Translations under genes and position numbers: made by a program
Shown here: positions 38,648-47,564 of the stretch, piece after piece
How positions within the stretch are numbered: position 1 is the first letter of the stretch
Layout of the letters: every line of letters begins with the position of its first letter
Assembly (NCBI RefSeq): GCF_000975055.1
Contig: NZ_BBRB01000004.1
Span: 1-64,000 of the forward strand
Origin: Demequina sediminicola
GTDB taxonomy: Bacteria > Actinomycetota > Actinomycetes > Actinomycetales > Demequinaceae
Length of the DNA: 64,000 bases
Direction of reading: 5' to 3'
Notes under the pieces: model-generated
Told to the model about the DNA's origin: nothing
The model's input: the letters and a program-made list of their open reading frames with translations, nothing else
Database searches by the model: none

Positions 38648-41062
38648 TTAGCCGAGCGTGACGACCACGGACACCTCGGCGCCCTCGGGCTGGACCGGGA
38701 TGGGGGCCAATGCGTCGACCTCGTTGCCGTCAACTGTCACCGAAGCAACGCCCTTAGAGACGTGCGAGGGGTTCTTGACCTCAATGTTGTAGACGGCACC
38801 GCGCCATTCGCGGCGCACCTCAAAGCCGTCCCAGTCCTTCGGGATCGATGGGTCAACGACAAGGCCGTCGAAGGCAAGGCGGATACCGAGGATGTATTTG
38901 GTGGCGGCCGTGTACATCCAACCTGCGGTGCCGGTGAGCCACGGGTTCTGCGCCTTGCCGAACCACTCGTGGTCACGGCCATAGAGGAACTGGACATAGG
39001 CGTAGGGCTCCGAGCCACGGACCTCAATGTTGTCGTTCTGGTTGAAGGGCAGGATCTTGTCGTAGAAGTCGACCGCCTCGTCGCCGCGTCCCAGCATCGC
39101 TTCCGCGATGATGGGCCAGGCATTGGGGTGGGAGAAGATTGCTGCGTTCTCCTTGATGCCCGGGTAGACGCGAGTCACGAAGCCGACGGTGTCGTCGACC
39201 TCAGTGAACGCGGGCCAGTTGAGGTGGTTACCGTACTCCGACCCGAGGAGTTCGCGCACCGAGTCCATCGACGTCTCACCACGCTCCTGCGATGTGATGC
39301 CAGCAATCACGGGCCACGCCTGGTGCTCGAGGAAGATCTTGCCTTCCTTGTTCTCGTTTGAGCCGACCTTCACGCCGTCGCGGGTGTAACCGCGAATCCA
39401 CCACTTGCCGTCCCACAGCTGCTCGTCCGCGACCTTGGCGATGCGCTCGCGCTCGGCTGTGTACGTAGCGATGGCGTCGTCGTCTCCGCGGTGCTCTGCG
39501 ACCTCGAGGAAGGCGTTGATGGCCCAGGCGTGCAGGAAGGTGACCAAGGAGGTCTCTCCGCCGCCAAGGTTCAGGCAGTCGTTCCAGTCAGCACGCAGAC
39601 CCAGTGCCACACCGTTCTGACCGATCTGCTCGGCAGAGAAGTTCAGCGCGGCCTTGAGGTGCTCGTAAACCGTAGCCTCAGGACCATCGGCAAAGGCGTA
39701 CACCTCGTCGAGGAACGCGTGGTCGCCGGTCTCCTTGACGTACTCCACGATCGATGGCACGAGCCACAGGTGGTCGTCCGAGCAGGTGTCCTCGAGTCCG
39801 TGAATCAGATCGTCCATCGACGGCGTCGGCACAATCGTGGGCGACGGGATGTCAGGCAACTTCTCCGCGTCGGGGTCAAAGGACTTGGGATCGAACAGGT
39901 GGATTCCGTAGCCACTGGAGACCTGGGCGCGCAGCAACTCCACGATGCGCTGACGGGTCTTGGTGGGGTTGGAGTGGATGACGCTCATGACGTCCTGCGC
40001 AGTGTCGCGGTAGCCCAGGCCGGTACGGCCGCCGACCTCAACGAACGAGGCAAAGCGGGACCAGACCACACAGGTCTCTGCCTGCAGAAGGGTCCACGAG
40101 TTGATCATCGTGTTCATACCCTCGTGCGGGGTGGTGATGCGCAGCTTGTCCTGCTTGTTCTTCCAATACTGACGAAGCGCAGCGAACTCGGCGTCGACAT
40201 TGGCGACATCGGCATACTTGGCCTGAATGGGGCGCGCGACCTCGTCACGCGAGCCATAGCCCAGCATGTACACCAGGCGCTTGGTCTCGCCGGGCTGCAG
40301 CGTGACCTTGTGCTGCAACGAGCCACAGTGGTTCTGGGTGGTGGCGGACTCGTTGGTGCCTTCTCCACGCTCGATGGCAATGGGGTTGCGCTCATCGCGG
40401 TAGGGGCCGATGAAGTTGTCACGTAGGGAGTCGTAGGAGTCCGGGGTCTCCGACGAGCAGAAGTAGTGGAACGTCCAGGGCTCGTAGTAGAAGTCGTACT
40501 CGATGATGCCGTCTTCATACGACGACCCCGAAGCGTAGAGCGACATCTGGAGGTTCTGGTTGTCGATCTCGATGGTGTGGAAGGAGAACTCCACATATGA
40601 GCCAACGGTCAGTTCACGCGGCTTGTCCGTGGTGTTGGTGACACGCACGTCCCACAGTTCAACGTCATCATCCAACGGGATGAAGATCGTGTGCGACGTG
40701 TCAATGCCACGGTAGCTCGACTCAAAGCGCGAATAGCCCAGGCCGTGAGCGGTCGTGTACTTGGCGGCGCCTTCACCTTCGAAGGGCTTGCCCACAGGCT
40801 GCCACGCGGATGACCAGTAGTCGCCGTCCTCGTTGTCACGCACGTAGACGTAGTGACCGGGACGGTCGAGCGGGACGCCGTTCTGACGGAAACGTGAGAT
40901 TCGCCCGTACTGCGAAGACTTGTAGTACGAATAGCCACCACCGTTGTGCGACAGCACGGTGCACATGTTCTTGGTACCCAGATAGTTAGTCCACGAAACG
41001 GGGACGTCGGGGCGGGTGATGACGTATTCGTCATTCTCAGTGTCGAAGTGGCCGTACTGCAT
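38648..41062 (-). CDS. chbP: N,N'-diacetylchitobiose phosphorylase (GH94)
   Basis: Cytoplasmic inverting phosphorylase: GlcNAc2 plus phosphate gives GlcNAc-1-phosphate and GlcNAc. It is 804 residues. The N-terminal text (ITRPDVPVSWTNYLGT, DRPGHYVYVRD, GDYWSSAWQPV) follows Vibrio ChBP rather than cellobiose phosphorylase as I recall them. The general acid is D492 in ADWNDCLN, the residue number reported for the Vibrio enzyme. The ATG at 41062 gives a normal ChBP length; no strong ribosome site. Sits 92 bp after the fusion gene, which could use GlcNAc-1-phosphate. Cellobiose specificity is the alternative but less likely. Confidence 0.88.
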   Translation of the reverse strand: MQYGHFDTENDEYVITRPDVPVSWTNYLGTKNMCTVLSHNGGGYSYYKSSQYGRISRFRQNGVPLDRPGHYVYVRDNEDGDYWSSAWQPVGKPFEGEGAAKYTTAHGLGYSRFESSYRGIDTSHTIFIPLDDDVELWDVRVTNTTDKPRELTVGSYVEFSFHTIEIDNQNLQMSLYASGSSYEDGIIEYDFYYEPWTFHYFCSSETPDSYDSLRDNFIGPYRDERNPIAIERGEGTNESATTQNHCGSLQHKVTLQPGETKRLVYMLGYGSRDEVARPIQAKYADVANVDAEFAALRQYWKNKQDKLRITTPHEGMNTMINSWTLLQAETCVVWSRFASFVEVGGRTGLGYRDTAQDVMSVIHSNPTKTRQRIVELLRAQVSSGYGIHLFDPKSFDPDAEKLPDIPSPTIVPTPSMDDLIHGLEDTCSDDHLWLVPSIVEYVKETGDHAFLDEVYAFADGPEATVYEHLKAALNFSAEQIGQNGVALGLRADWNDCLNLGGGETSLVTFLHAWAINAFLEVAEHRGDDDAIATYTAERERIAKVADEQLWDGKWWIRGYTRDGVKVGSNENKEGKIFLEHQAWPVIAGITSQERGETSMDSVRELLGSEYGNHLNWPAFTEVDDTVGFVTRVYPGIKENAAIFSHPNAWPIIAEAMLGRGDEAVDFYDKILPFNQNDNIEVRGSEPYAYVQFLYGRDHEWFGKAQNPWLTGTAGWMYTAATKYILGIRLAFDGLVVDPSIPKDWDGFEVRREWRGAVYNIEVKNPSHVSKGVASVTVDGNEVDALAPIPVQPEGAEVSVVVTLG

Positions 41063-41118
41063 GAAGGGCGATGTCCGTTCTTTCCGTGGATATGGGGTAA
41101 TGCGTGGGGACGATGATC

Positions 41119-41149
41119 GCGCCCCGCCACCCATGAGGTGGCAGGGCGC
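41119..41149 (-). terminator. Strong intercistronic hairpin between the fusion gene and chbP
   Basis: GCGCCC-C-GCCACC (41119-41131) pairs with GGTGGC-A-GGGCGC (41137-41149): 12 bp with one mismatch and a five-base loop, 5 bp past the fusion gene's stop on the minus strand. No U-tract. It could be a partial terminator or an mRNA-stability element that sets different levels for the two genes. Confidence 0.55.
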
Positions 41150-41154
41150 ACATC

Positions 41155-43347
41155 TTAAGCAGTGACGAAGCTCTTGAGCCAGTCCATCAGCTCAGTGGCC
41201 TTCTCTGGGCTGTCCGCTTCAACGAACATGCGCAGCACCGGTTCGGTTCCGGAGAAGCGCAGGAGCGCCCAGTTGTCATTCTCGAGCAGAATCTTGGTGC
41301 CGTCCAGGTGGCTGATGGACTTCACTGGGTATTCGCCGATGTGGGTCAACGGGTCCGCTTCTAGGCGGCGGGGAACGGCGACTCGCATCTCAGGGGTAGC
41401 GGGGACGCCGGCTTCCTCGGTGTAGAGGCGACCGGTGATCTCGTAGATCATTTCGCGCAGTTCGGAGATGCGCTTACCCGTGCGCGCCAGCATCTCGGCG
41501 ACGAGGGCGCACGCAAAGATGCCATCCTTGCCAAGAATCCAGCCACGTACCGTCAGACCACCAGAAGACTCGCCGCCGAGCACGGCGCCGATCTTGTCCA
41601 TGCCGGCCGTGACGTGCTTGAAGCCGACCTTGCATTCGAAGGACTCTTCGCCAAAGTGAGCCGCCAGGCGGTCCAGCAGGTGGGTCGTGGCGAGGTTACG
41701 CACCACGCCGCCCTTTTCGCCACGAACCTCGTGGAGGTACCAGTACAGGAGCAGCAAGAGGTCGTTACTGGTGATGTACTCGCCCTTTTCATCGACAATG
41801 CCGATGCGGTCCGAGTCACCGTCGGTGGCCATACCGAGGTCGAAGTCACCCTTGGCGCCTTCGATGATGTTGATCAGGGAAGACAGGCGCTGGAGGTCAG
41901 GGGCGGGCGCAATGCCACCGAAGAGCGGGTTGTGCGACGCGTGAATGAACTCTGCGCGCACACGCATGTCGGACAAGATGGTGCCCAAGGTCAACTGGCT
42001 GGTGCCGTACATCGGGTCCACGATCACGCGCAGGTCTGACCCTCGCACAGCCTCAACATCGATAATCTCTTCAATCGCATCGATGTAGGGCTCGGTGAGC
42101 GGCTTCTCCACGACCATGCCTGCCCTGCGAGCCAGCGCAAGATCAAGCGAGATCACATCGTCGACGGACATGGCGTTGGCCTCGTCCTGGTACCGGTCGG
42201 TTTCCTCATCCAGGGGCAACGAGCCATCGGCACGGAAGACCTTGACACCGTTCCACTCGGGCGGGTTGTGGCTCGAGGTGATGATGATGCCGTAGGCGGC
42301 GTTGGTGAAAGGAGCGGCAAATGTCACGAGGGGCGTCGGGACGTCGTCGGGCAGCAGGATCACCGGAATGTTGTTTCCGGCAAAGACCTCGGCGGCGGCT
42401 TCGGCCGATTCGCGAGACAGGAAGCGGCGGTCACCACCGATGACCACACCCTTCGAAGCGATCCCCTGCCGCGTCGCTTCATTGGCCACAGCTTGGCTGA
42501 GCCGGCGCAAGTTGCCGAGCGTGTATCCCTCGCCGATGACAGCACGCCAGCCGCCGGTGCCGAACTTGATGGTCGTGTCGGTGTCCTTCTTGGGCATGAA
42601 CAGACGCTTGAGGACGATATCCGCTGCAGCCTGGTGCTCTTCAGGCGAGTTGATGCCCTGCACCTCATCGGGATCGAGGCTGCGATACGTCACGACCGTC
42701 GAGCCGTCCTGGATGAATTGGCGGGCCACCTCAGTGAGGCGGTGCTCCCCTGCTGCTGCGAGTGCATCAATCTTGGCGAACAGGCGCTCGGGAGCCGCCA
42801 CATACGAGCCCACGTTGATTTCGTGGAGGTCGGCCTCAGCGTGTGTCAGGTCCTCGGGCTCAACGATCGCGCTGACCTTGTCATTGTCGTCACGCTCAAT
42901 GCGTCCGTACGGCAAGGGCTGGTCAATGATGGCCGTCAGAAGAGAGAAGTCGGCGTTCAGCAGGTGGTGGCGGTTCAGCACTCCCCGGAGAGAGTCGGTA
43001 CGCAACAGAGGCGTGTCCGCGTACGTCACCAACACGGCCTCAGCATCGGCAGGGAGCGCGTCCCGTGCTGCGAGCACGGCGTCCCCTGTGCCAAGCGGGT
43101 TCGCCTGCTCCACATAGGTGAGGTCAGCGCCCAAGAGGTCGCGCATGGTGGTGTCACCAGGAGCGGTAACCACAACAATGTGGCTTGCCGGCACCACGGC
43201 ACGCACATTGGCAAGTGCGAGTTGCGCCACCGTCGAGTCGCCCAGCTTCTCAGCCAAAAGCCCACGCGACGCATCGTCACCGCCAGCGGCGAGAACTACA
43301 GCTGCGGTAACGGGCTTGGCGAATGCTGCGTTCGTACTGGATGCCAT
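41155..43347 (-). CDS. Fusion: GlmU-like nucleotidyltransferase + phosphohexomutase
   Basis: 730 residues, two enzymes in one chain. Residues 12-245 are a GlmU-type sugar-1-phosphate nucleotidyltransferase: PLGTGDAV (84-91), YADTPLL (109-115), YGRIERDD, AIVEPED, EINVGSY. The signature loop is abnormal (LAAGGDDASRGLLAEKL instead of LAAGxGTRMxSxxPK). Residues 258-730 are an alpha-D-phosphohexomutase: catalytic S359 in TSSHNP, metal loop DGDSDR (509-514), sugar loop GGESSGG (591-597), phosphate site RFSGTEP. GlmM would have GGEQSGH, so this mutase is PGM- or GlcNAc-P mutase-like. Upstream of chbP on the same strand. AGGAG five bases before the ATG. Confidence 0.85.
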   Translation of the reverse strand: MASSTNAAFAKPVTAAVVLAAGGDDASRGLLAEKLGDSTVAQLALANVRAVVPASHIVVVTAPGDTTMRDLLGADLTYVEQANPLGTGDAVLAARDALPADAEAVLVTYADTPLLRTDSLRGVLNRHHLLNADFSLLTAIIDQPLPYGRIERDDNDKVSAIVEPEDLTHAEADLHEINVGSYVAAPERLFAKIDALAAAGEHRLTEVARQFIQDGSTVVTYRSLDPDEVQGINSPEEHQAAADIVLKRLFMPKKDTDTTIKFGTGGWRAVIGEGYTLGNLRRLSQAVANEATRQGIASKGVVIGGDRRFLSRESAEAAAEVFAGNNIPVILLPDDVPTPLVTFAAPFTNAAYGIIITSSHNPPEWNGVKVFRADGSLPLDEETDRYQDEANAMSVDDVISLDLALARRAGMVVEKPLTEPYIDAIEEIIDVEAVRGSDLRVIVDPMYGTSQLTLGTILSDMRVRAEFIHASHNPLFGGIAPAPDLQRLSSLINIIEGAKGDFDLGMATDGDSDRIGIVDEKGEYITSNDLLLLLYWYLHEVRGEKGGVVRNLATTHLLDRLAAHFGEESFECKVGFKHVTAGMDKIGAVLGGESSGGLTVRGWILGKDGIFACALVAEMLARTGKRISELREMIYEITGRLYTEEAGVPATPEMRVAVPRRLEADPLTHIGEYPVKSISHLDGTKILLENDNWALLRFSGTEPVLRMFVEADSPEKATELMDWLKSFVTA

Positions 43348-43385
43348 GGGTGCTCCTCGAATCGACCACTGCGTTTGTTAGGAAA

Positions 43386-43420
43386 CCTACCAAACTCTAC
43401 GATTCGCAAGCCTACCGAAC
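43386..43420 (-). repeat. Direct repeat CCTACCRAAC upstream of the fusion gene
   Basis: CCTACCAAAC at 43386-43395 and CCTACCGAAC at 43411-43420 are 25 bp apart, in the 150-bp region upstream of the fusion gene start. On the minus strand they read GTTyGGTAGG and lie where a promoter should be. Candidate regulator site. Confidence 0.4.
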
Positions 43421-43498
43421 TTCACAGGGTGCTCTCTAGGCAACACGGCCCGGGACGCCCCGGTTCAGTAGAAAATCATCACCACCCGCTGCACAGCT

Positions 43499-44200
43499 CT
43501 AGCGTTGAGCGGCCGCCAGCCACCGACGCGCCTCAGCACGAGCTTCATCGACGGCAACGCGACGTGCCCGCAAAGCATCGGCGTCCGTTGCCACCGCCGT
43601 GGACGTGTCCTCGTCCAACGAGGCGGTCAGCGACCGCAACACCGCCAGGCCACTACCGGCGAGACTCGTCCTCTCGTCCGTCGGAGCATCGGCGCTGAGC
43701 TCGTGGAGTTCTTGATCGATGTCAAGCACGCGTGGCCGGCCCGCTTGCCACAGGGATTGAGCCTCTGCGGCTGAAGGCTTCGAGAGAATCTGCGGGATCA
43801 GCGAGTCTTCGAACCACGAGAACTCGGCCCGCGCTTTCCGTAGCCGGGAGTCCCACTTGCTCCGGGCCCCGTTCTTCACAGCCAAAGCAATGATGATCGT
43901 GAGCACCACGAGAGCGAGCAAGACCCACGGCCACCACAGCACGTCACCTTCCTCTTCCGGTTGCTCCGGTTCCGGCGAAGGCGTCGACTCTTCGGTCTCC
44001 GTCACGACAGGTGCAGGCTCAGACTCCTCGGTTTCCGTCACGACAGGCGCAGGCTCAGACGTGTCGCTCGGACGAGGCGAGAGACTAATGTCCGGCAGAT
44101 TCGAGGGGTCAATATCTGGCAAGTTGTCACAGGCCGTCACCCCCGAGGCCAAGAGTCCAGCGATGAGCACGGCTGTCAGGCGGCGGGCGGAGGTTCTCAC
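43499..44200 (-). CDS. Lipoprotein-like membrane protein with repeat region
   Basis: 233 residues. Signal with lipobox-like GVTACD (Cys about residue 24), then an extracytoplasmic Ser/Pro/Glu stretch holding two tandem copies of a 12-residue unit (SEPAPVVTETEE), a TM helix (about 87-108, WWPWVLLALVVLTIIIALAV) and a C-terminal helical region that would be cytoplasmic. Lipid anchor plus TM is unusual. Starts with GTG, AAGGA seven bases upstream. Function unknown. Confidence 0.7.
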   Translation of the reverse strand: MRTSARRLTAVLIAGLLASGVTACDNLPDIDPSNLPDISLSPRPSDTSEPAPVVTETEESEPAPVVTETEESTPSPEPEQPEEEGDVLWWPWVLLALVVLTIIIALAVKNGARSKWDSRLRKARAEFSWFEDSLIPQILSKPSAAEAQSLWQAGRPRVLDIDQELHELSADAPTDERTSLAGSGLAVLRSLTASLDEDTSTAVATDADALRARRVAVDEARAEARRWLAAAQR

Positions 44201-44473
44201 GTGACGTCCTTCATTTGGGTCAGGCCTACACGTTCGACACTAGCGGGAACGGTCGTGCCAGGTAAGGGGTACGCCCTTCAGGTTTCCGTGGGGCATCGAC
44301 GCAGGATTGAGAACGTCCCAACACGCGGCCCCAGTGATCGCATCGCCTGGCCCCAAAGCTTGCCGACATTGCCTTCGGTCCGCCACCCCGGCACGCTGGC
44401 AGTCACTGAGCGTAGGGATCCGCCACGTTCCGCACACTGAGCGGCTGGCAGGAGACTCCTATAACCTTCACGC

Positions 44474-45349
44474 ATGAGGATGCGGCGCCGCTACAACGCG
44501 TACCCCGTCAGGCAGGCGATGCCGGAAGCCACGCCTTGGACATCTCCCCTTGGGTCTCCGCTGAGCCCGCGCCGATGGTGGCAGTGGCGGCGGTTCGCAT
44601 GGCCGGCACGCTACGCCGACCACGACGACGCCCCGGAGTACCCGATCGATCACGGTGAACAGGTGTGGCCACGCGTGGGCGAGCCAAGGCCGACGGTCGC
44701 AGGGTTGTGCGATCTGGATGCCGAGACGGTCACGCGCGTGTTCCTTCCCTTTGTGCTCAACGGCGACCCGGATGCTCCCGGCGTCGACGGGCGTCGCACC
44801 TGGGCTCGGATGCTCACGCCGCTCGGAGTGGACGTGAGCGCGGACCTCTCGCTGCGGGAGGAAGTCGCCTCCGGGCGAGTGCCTGAGGATGGCTTCGACG
44901 ATGCAGAGGGGAACTGGTACTGGCACGAGGGCGGCGTAGAGCCTCACACGTGGGGCGTGCTGTCGCGCGCGATCACCGATGCCGGACTGACCGATCAGAT
45001 CGACATCATCGGGTGGGCTGTGTACAACGAGAACGTGATCTGGGGAAACAACGGCGCGCGTTCAGTTCCCGCAAAAGATGGAGGCGTGTGGTGGGAAGAC
45101 GGTGCCCACCTCCGGATCCGCGACGCCAGGCTCGCGGACGTTGACCAGTTCGCGACGCACGACGCCACTCGCTTCCCCGTGGCACTCATTGCCGCTGACG
45201 GCTCGTACCTGGTCTCCGCGCCCGGGTACTCGGACTCGCTGTATGTCTCAGGGCCGATGCGTCTGGCTGAGTCCCTGCGCGAGCATGGCTTGGAGTGCGC
45301 GCCGGTGGACGTGGACTCGGAGGCCGTGCTGCCCTCGAGTCACGACTGA
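44474..45349 (+). CDS. Hypothetical protein
   Basis: 291 residues, no signal peptide or TM segment, rich in Trp and acidic residues. Segments such as TWGVLSRAITDAGLTDQIDIIGWAVYNENVIWGNN and LIAADGSYLVSAPGYSDSLYVSG look like a compact domain, but I recognise no family. TATAAC at 44460-44465 could be a -10 giving an almost leaderless mRNA. The spacer 44201-44473 upstream shows no other gene or tRNA. Confidence 0.6.
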   Translation: MRMRRRYNAYPVRQAMPEATPWTSPLGSPLSPRRWWQWRRFAWPARYADHDDAPEYPIDHGEQVWPRVGEPRPTVAGLCDLDAETVTRVFLPFVLNGDPDAPGVDGRRTWARMLTPLGVDVSADLSLREEVASGRVPEDGFDDAEGNWYWHEGGVEPHTWGVLSRAITDAGLTDQIDIIGWAVYNENVIWGNNGARSVPAKDGGVWWEDGAHLRIRDARLADVDQFATHDATRFPVALIAADGSYLVSAPGYSDSLYVSGPMRLAESLREHGLECAPVDVDSEAVLPSSHD

Positions 45350-45436
45350 ACCAGTCGCTCACAGATCCGTCCCCGCATCCAACCCGTCGGTGGTCCCAAG
45401 ATTGCGCTTGCCACAGCTCGCCGCCATGATCTAGCC

Positions 45437-45982
45437 ATGGATTGGCAAACGACCGCCCTCATCGCAACAGCAGCTTCGCCGGTCGTCGCGGCGATAATCT
45501 TCCTGAGTTCGGCGGTTGCTGACGCGCACCGGAGGCGACAAGACCAGTTGCGCGCAGCAATAGTAAACGCACGTACACAACTCTATGTCGCTGCCAAGCG
45601 CGCGGCATTGCCTGGACCGTTCACTCTCATCATTGGATGGCAGCTCACGCTATTGGGCGCTGTCGCCGAACTTGGATTGACCGTGGACCGCCGGCGGTAT
45701 CGGCAACTATCCGTGTGGCTCGTTCAGGGCGCGAAGTGCTCCGCGGAACGCGAATCACGAGCAAGAATCGAGGTGCTGTCACAACTAGTTCAAGTAACGG
45801 CTCTCATGGGAAACGGTAGTAGAACGCAACTCGATGCAGCTCAGAGCTACGCCAAGACACACCCCTGGCCCCAGGATCGAACGGACGCTCCACGGCACAG
45901 CTTCTGGAACGGGACTGCTCGCTGGGCACTATCCATCATTGCGCTCGACGCTAGTTTGCGTCGCCCCACGGCCAAGACTTAG
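45437..45982 (+). CDS. Hypothetical membrane-anchored protein
   Basis: 181 residues. One N-terminal TM helix (ALIATAASPVVAAIIFLSSAV), then a basic, helical region with no recognisable motif. Codon use looks less GC-biased than neighbours, a possible sign of transfer. 87 bp after the preceding hypothetical gene. Ends just before a strong bidirectional terminator. Confidence 0.55.
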   Translation: MDWQTTALIATAASPVVAAIIFLSSAVADAHRRRQDQLRAAIVNARTQLYVAAKRAALPGPFTLIIGWQLTLLGAVAELGLTVDRRRYRQLSVWLVQGAKCSAERESRARIEVLSQLVQVTALMGNGSRTQLDAAQSYAKTHPWPQDRTDAPRHSFWNGTARWALSIIALDASLRRPTAKT

Positions 45983-46001
45983 CGCTCGGGCACCCAGAAT
46001 G

Positions 46002-46047
46002 GGCCCGATGATCCCCGGCCCTTCAAAAAGGATCGGGGACCATCGGG
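46002..46047. terminator. Bidirectional terminator between convergent genes
   Basis: GCCCGATG-A-TCCCCG (46002-46016) pairs with CGGGGA-C-CATCGGGC (46033-46047): 14 bp with one mismatch and a 16-base loop. It lies between the converging hypothetical gene and the DEAD-box helicase gene. Confidence 0.8.
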
Positions 46048-46055
46048 CTCGGGAC

Positions 46056-47564
46056 CTAGCGCGAGCGACGCCCGCCGCTGCGGGCCGCGGAGAAGTCAGC
46101 CGCGGAGCGGTTGCTACCCTGCGATGCGCGACCGCCGGAGCGGCTTCGGTTGCCGCCGCCCTGTCCCGGCTTGGACGAACCGTGGCCGGCGTCGTTGCGG
46201 TGACCGTTTGCAGTCGCGGAGCGGCCTTCACCGTTACCGCGTGCACCCTGGCCACGTGCGCGTCCGCGCCCACCACCGTTGCGGTTGCCGGGCTGTCCGC
46301 CGCCGTTGCGGTTGCGACCGCGACCGTTGCCGCGACCGGCACCCTGCTGCTGCTTGGGAGCCTCGGGAGAGGGCTTCACGTAAGGCGCAACCTCACCGAT
46401 GAGGTCGATGACCTGCTTGGAGGTCGCGTTGACTGCCTCAGGGCTCACGATGATCTTTGCGCGGCGCAGCAGCTGGTCTGCGTCGCGGCGCTGTTCGGGC
46501 AGAACGATGGTCACGACGTCACCGGCGGAACCAGCACGAGCAGTACGACCCGAACGGTGCAGGTATGCCTTGTGTTCGGCCGGCGGGTCGACGTGAATGA
46601 CGAGCTCGATGCCGTCAACGTGGACACCGCGTGCGGCGACGTCAGTAGCAACCAGGACCTTGACTTCACCGGAGGCAAACGCAGCGAGGTTACGGTCGCG
46701 GGCGTTCTGTGACAGGTTGCCGTGCAGGTCAACCGCGGGGATTCCGTCGGACGTGAGCTGCTTGGCAAGACGCTTCGCGTGGTGCTTGGTGCGCATGAAG
46801 AGGATGCGACGCCCGGTACCTGATGCCAGGGCGCGGACGACCTCCTTCTTGGCTTCAGCATCGGCTACCCGGAACACGTGGTGTGTCATGGCCTCGACAG
46901 GGCTTTCAGCGCTGTCGACACTGTGCGTGGTGGGATTGTCGAGGAAGCGCTTGACGAGCTTGTCGACGCCATTGTCCAGTGTCGCGGAGAACAGGAGGCG
47001 CTGCCCCTTGGATGGGGTGGCGTTCATGATGCGGGTAACACCGGGCAGGAAGCCGAGGTCTGCCATGTGGTCGGCCTCATCGAGCACGGTGATCTCGATG
47101 GCATCGAGAGAGACGATGCGCTGCTTCATCAGGTCTTCGAGACGGCCCGGGCAAGCCACAACGATATCGACGCCCTGCGCCATGGCGCGCTGCTGGCGAG
47201 ACTGGTTGACGCCACCAAAGATAGTGGTGGTCTTCATGCCATAGGCAGCGGCGAGCGGCGCCAGCACAGCATCGATCTGGGTTGCGAGCTCGCGAGTGGG
47301 CGCCAAGACGAGCGCGCGAGGGCGTCCAGGCTGGGCCTTGCCGCCCTTGGTGTTGAACGTGGTGGAGCCGAGGCGGGCGACGATGGGCAGCGAGAAGGCG
47401 AGGGTCTTGCCGGAGCCAGTCTTGCCGCGACCGAGGACGTCACGCCCTGCGAGGGTGTCCGGCAGTGTGTCTGCCTGGATGGGGAATGCGTTGGTTTTGC
47501 CTTCGCGCTCAAGAACTGAGGTGAGTGCGGTTGGCACGCCGAGATCGGCGAAAGAGGTACTCAT
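46056..47564 (-). CDS. DEAD-box RNA helicase
   Basis: 502 residues. Q-motif region FADLGVPTALTSVLEREGKTNAFPIQ, Walker A GKTGSGKT, PTREL, DEAD (VLDEADHMAD), SAT and HRSGRTAR are all present, so a functional ATP-dependent RNA unwinding enzyme (RhlE/CsdA-like). The C-terminal 90 residues are an Arg/Gly/Asn-rich RNA-binding tail. ATG at 47564. The long upstream region (about 270 bases) may be a 5' leader, as for cold-shock helicases; no motif identified. Confidence 0.93.
   Translation of the reverse strand: MSTSFADLGVPTALTSVLEREGKTNAFPIQADTLPDTLAGRDVLGRGKTGSGKTLAFSLPIVARLGSTTFNTKGGKAQPGRPRALVLAPTRELATQIDAVLAPLAAAYGMKTTTIFGGVNQSRQQRAMAQGVDIVVACPGRLEDLMKQRIVSLDAIEITVLDEADHMADLGFLPGVTRIMNATPSKGQRLLFSATLDNGVDKLVKRFLDNPTTHSVDSAESPVEAMTHHVFRVADAEAKKEVVRALASGTGRRILFMRTKHHAKRLAKQLTSDGIPAVDLHGNLSQNARDRNLAAFASGEVKVLVATDVAARGVHVDGIELVIHVDPPAEHKAYLHRSGRTARAGSAGDVVTIVLPEQRRDADQLLRRAKIIVSPEAVNATSKQVIDLIGEVAPYVKPSPEAPKQQQGAGRGNGRGRNRNGGGQPGNRNGGGRGRARGQGARGNGEGRSATANGHRNDAGHGSSKPGQGGGNRSRSGGRASQGSNRSAADFSAARSGGRRSR

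Noticed and set aside
38648-41062. Cellobiose phosphorylase
   Set aside because: The N-terminal motifs and the position of the catalytic Asp (D492) agree with chitobiose phosphorylase; the context is chitin use.
41155-43347. Fusion gene as glmU or glmM
   Set aside because: The mutase loop is GGESSGG rather than GGEQSGH, and the GlmU acetyltransferase (left-handed helix) domain is missing.
44201-44473. Possible tRNA or small RNA gene
   Set aside because: No cloverleaf, T-loop consensus or CCA end; no long stem found.
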